Assembly (NCBI RefSeq): GCF_022414535.1
Contig: NZ_JADWYM010000021.1
Coordinates: forward strand, 57,761 to 121,760
Source of the DNA: Streptomyces sp. MUM 2J
GTDB taxonomy: Bacteria; Actinomycetota; Actinomycetes; Streptomycetales; Streptomycetaceae
DNA length: 64,000 nucleotides
Reading direction: 5' to 3'
A model generated the notes under the pieces. That model did no database searches, had not been told where the DNA came from, and saw only the letters and a program-made list of their open reading frames with translations. Both the position numbers and the translations under genes were made by a program. Shown here in pieces: positions 62,339 to 64,000 of the stretch; the first letter of the stretch is position 1, and each line of letters starts with the position of its first letter.

Positions 62339-63333
62339 GCGGCGGGCAGCAGGCCGATCGCGCGGCAGGCGGCATCGACGGTCGGCCGGGCCACCGCCCG
62401 GGCCTTCTCCGCTCCATCCCGCAACACCTCCTCCACATGGCCGGGATCCGCACACAGCTCCCGGTGCCGTTCCCGCAACGGCCTCAGGACCTCCACCACC
62501 GCCTCGGCGGTGGCCTTCTTCAAAGAGCCGTACGTGTCGTGAACGCACGCCAGTGACTCAGGGTTCCCACCCGTGCACGCAGCGAGAATCTCCAGCAGGT
62601 TGGCGACCCCCGGGCGGCCCGCCTTGTCGTAGACGACGTCCCGGCCGCTGTCGGTGACGGCCCGCATCACCTTCCTCCGCACCACGTCCGGCTCGTCCAG
62701 GAGATAGACGACCCCCGCCCCCGTGCGGTCCGACTTCCCCATCTTCGACCCCGGATCCTGCAGGTTCATCACCCGCGCTCCCACCGGGGGAACGGTCGCC
62801 CTCGGCACCACGAACGTGTGCCCGTACCGCTGGTTGAACCGCTCCGCGAGATCCCGGGTCAGCTCCACGTGCTGTGTCTGGTCCTCGCCGACGGGAACCT
62901 CGTCCGCCCGGTAGGCCAGGATGTCCGCGGCCATCAGGACCGGATAGCTCAGCAGGGAGAGCCGCACGCTCCCGCCGCGCTCCCGCACCTTGGCGGCCTT
63001 CTCCCTGTACTGGATCATCCGCCGCATCTCGCCGTCGGTCGCCACGCACTCCAGCAGGTACGACAACCTGGTGTGCTCGTCGACATGGCTCTGCAGGAAC
63101 AGCGTGCACACCGCGGGGTCCATGCCGGCGGCCAGCAGCAGCGTCGCCGTCTGCCGACTGAGCCTGCGCACCCGTGCCGGATCGTGGTCCACGGTCAGTG
63201 AGTGCAGATCCACCACGCAGAACAGCGAGTCCGCACGGTGCTGGTCCACCTCGGCCCAGCGCCGCATGGCGCCCAGGTAGTTCCCCAGGGTCAGGTGCCC
63301 GGTTGGCTGAATCCCACTGAAGACCCGCGTCAT
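62260..63333 (-). CDS. trpS: Tryptophanyl-tRNA synthetase, auxiliary TrpRS1 type
   Basis: Charges tRNA-Trp. The 357-residue class I synthetase has the HIGH-type motif TGHLTLGNYLG (11-21) and a KMSKS-type loop written KMGKS (197-201). The ATG at 63333 has AAGGTGGAG upstream; a GTG two codons earlier is possible. Gene position and the Trp-Trp leader match S. coelicolor SCO3334, an auxiliary, indolmycin-resistant enzyme induced by attenuation. Resistance here is inferred from that orthology, not read from residues. Its 3' end overlaps the GlxA-type gene by 79 bases. Confidence 0.93.
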   Translation of the reverse strand: MTRVFSGIQPTGHLTLGNYLGAMRRWAEVDQHRADSLFCVVDLHSLTVDHDPARVRRLSRQTATLLLAAGMDPAVCTLFLQSHVDEHTRLSYLLECVATDGEMRRMIQYREKAAKVRERGGSVRLSLLSYPVLMAADILAYRADEVPVGEDQTQHVELTRDLAERFNQRYGHTFVVPRATVPPVGARVMNLQDPGSKMGKSDRTGAGVVYLLDEPDVVRRKVMRAVTDSGRDVVYDKAGRPGVANLLEILAACTGGNPESLACVHDTYGSLKKATAEAVVEVLRPLRERHRELCADPGHVEEVLRDGAEKARAVARPTVDAACRAIGLLPAAHTVPAETSAGDGLAGGDDVVLNAAR

Positions 63334-63403
63334 CTCCACTCCACCTTCAGGTCGGGACCGCCGCGCCTGCGGCCGGCCCCCCGAATCCGGAGGGAGATAC
63401 GAG

Positions 63404-63463
63404 AACGGCCGCCGAGGCGGCGGCCGTTGAGTGCATACGTAGGACGGCCGCCGTCAGGCGGCC
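63404..63463 (-). promoter_or_regulatory. Ribosome-mediated transcription attenuator of trpS
   Basis: Reading leftward, segment 1 GGCCGCC (63463-63457) pairs with segment 2 GGCGGCC (63452-63446), enclosing the leader stop codon. Segment 3 AACGGCCGCCG (63428-63418) pairs with segment 4 CGGCGGCCGTT (63414-63404) in a perfect 11-bp terminator stem with loop CCT. Segment 2 with the next bases (GGCGGCCGT) can pair instead with ACGGCCGCC of segment 3 over 9 bp. A ribosome stalled at the two Trp codons would cover segment 1 and favour the antiterminator. Confidence 0.88.
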
Positions 63464-63495
63464 CACCACAGCTGGGTGTACGTACGCTCGGTCAT
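63454..63495 (-). CDS. trpS leader peptide MTERTYTQLWWAA
   Basis: A 13-codon frame starting with ATG at 63495 and ending with TGA at 63456-63454. Codons 10 and 11 are consecutive TGG (63468-63463). TACTCT (63508-63503) lies seven bases upstream of the ATG with no ribosome site, so the leader peptide seems to be translated from the very 5' end of a leaderless transcript. It acts as the sensor of Trp-tRNA supply for the attenuator that follows. Confidence 0.88.
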   Translation of the reverse strand: MTERTYTQLWWAA

Positions 63496-63536
63496 GCACC
63501 ACAGAGTACGCCGGGAGCGGATGGTCAGGCGGCAGG

Positions 63537-63565
63537 TTGACACACCCCTGCCCCGTGCGTAGTGT
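63537..63565 (+). promoter_or_regulatory. First promoter of the downstream rRNA operon
   Basis: TTGACA (63537-63542), a 17-base spacer and TAGTGT (63560-63565) form a near-perfect vegetative promoter reading out of the window. It is back to back with the trpS leader promoter, whose -10 is only 28 bases away on the other strand. Confidence 0.8.
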
Positions 63566-64000
63566 TCTCCGAGTTGTCCGACGTGAGCGCCGACTCCGGT
63601 CGGTCCCCGGACAGCCACTTCACAGGCACCACTCCTTCACTCGACTGATGGTCGATCTGTCTTCGGCCGCTCGTCGTGTCATTGGCATGGGTATTTGAGA
63701 AGTGAGGAATCCGCGCTCGAAAGGGCGAGGGCCCCGATTAGGTCGGGAGCCGGGAATCCGCTAAAGTCTCACTCGTCGGAACGGCCCAACAGCCCGCCCG
63801 GCAACCCCCTCTGACGGGGAATCAGACACCGAAAGGATCTGATAGAGTCGGAGCCGCCGGAAAGGGAAACGCAAGAGCGGGAACCTGGAAAGCACCGAGG
63901 AAATCGGGTCGGAAAAGATCTGATAGAGTCGGAGACACCGAAGGGAAGCGCCCGGAGGAAAGCCCGAGAGGGTGAGTACGAAGGAAGCGTCCGTTCCTTG
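63566..64000 (+). promoter_or_regulatory. rRNA operon (rrn) leader with tandem promoters; 16S gene lies beyond the window
   Basis: This 435-base region has no protein gene. It contains TAAAGT (63762-63767) and two copies of GATCTGATAGAGTCGGAG, each including the -10-like TAGAGT (63843-63848 and 63924-63929), 81 bases apart. This sequence is familiar from the multiple promoters and leader in front of Streptomyces 16S rRNA genes. The purine-rich stretch with GGGAAGCG and GAAAGCCC near the end is also typical of the leader. No 16S 5' sequence (GAGTTTGATC) is reached. Confidence 0.8.

Overview
The window is a high-GC actinobacterial chromosome segment, almost certainly Streptomyces. The evidence is a GC-saturated third codon position throughout, the complete sigE-cseA-cseB-cseC envelope-stress operon, Lsr2, ClpC, DisA next to RadA, a short-form ArgA acetyltransferase, and a gene order I recognise from the S. 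coelicolor core (ftsH-folE ... sigE ... trpS-rrn). No phage, transposase, CRISPR array or tRNA gene was recognised; this is conserved core chromosome.

Layout. 1-5905: 3' part of ftsH, folE, then the leftward folate genes folP, an NTF2-like gene, folB, folK and a DUF3180 membrane protein. 6029-17221: an MprF-like DUF2156 membrane protein, a membrane-anchored esterase, a coiled-coil membrane protein, a pair of PH-domain membrane proteins, an orphan complex I subunit (nuoD2) convergent with an NDUFAF7-type methyltransferase, and a two-component system. 17487-24444: a threonine-aldolase-like enzyme, then an overlapping rightward operon for cofactor synthesis (DUF2520 oxidoreductase, panC, nadB, nadC, coaX). 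24815-31245: small and hypothetical genes, a BlaI-type repressor, argA, lsr2, a Pro-rich protein and clpC with its terminator. 31393-35499: a secreted HAD phosphatase, an M23 peptidase behind a long AT-rich leader, and a divergent TetR/MFS efflux pair with an elaborate inverted-repeat operator.

35781-44846: the leftward sigE-cseABC operon (with a candidate CseB direct repeat at its promoter), mutY, a Gly/Ser-rich surface protein, and leftward radA-disA. 45311-52987: a predicted sigma/anti-sigma/transmembrane/BACON fusion protein, a Cys-rich protein, a Ppx/GppA phosphatase, a sugar phosphate isomerase, a TetR regulator and ilvD. 53235-62338: a Ser/Thr kinase with an extracytoplasmic PQQ-type propeller, an SH3 protein, a membrane protein, a methyltransferase, an ABC exporter pair, proC, a cysteine hydrolase and a GlxA regulator. 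62260-64000: trpS with a textbook Trp-Trp attenuator, fired back to back with the tandem promoters of an rRNA operon whose 16S gene lies just beyond the window.

Two themes run through the window. First, cell-envelope sensing and maintenance recur: SigE/Cse, the M23 peptidase, the MprF-like protein, the PQQ kinase, the sigma-BACON fusion and c-di-AMP synthesis. Second, many genes start with a -10 hexamer ending 6 to 8 bases before the start codon and no ribosome binding site, indicating leaderless transcripts. The trp leader peptide itself appears to be leaderless.
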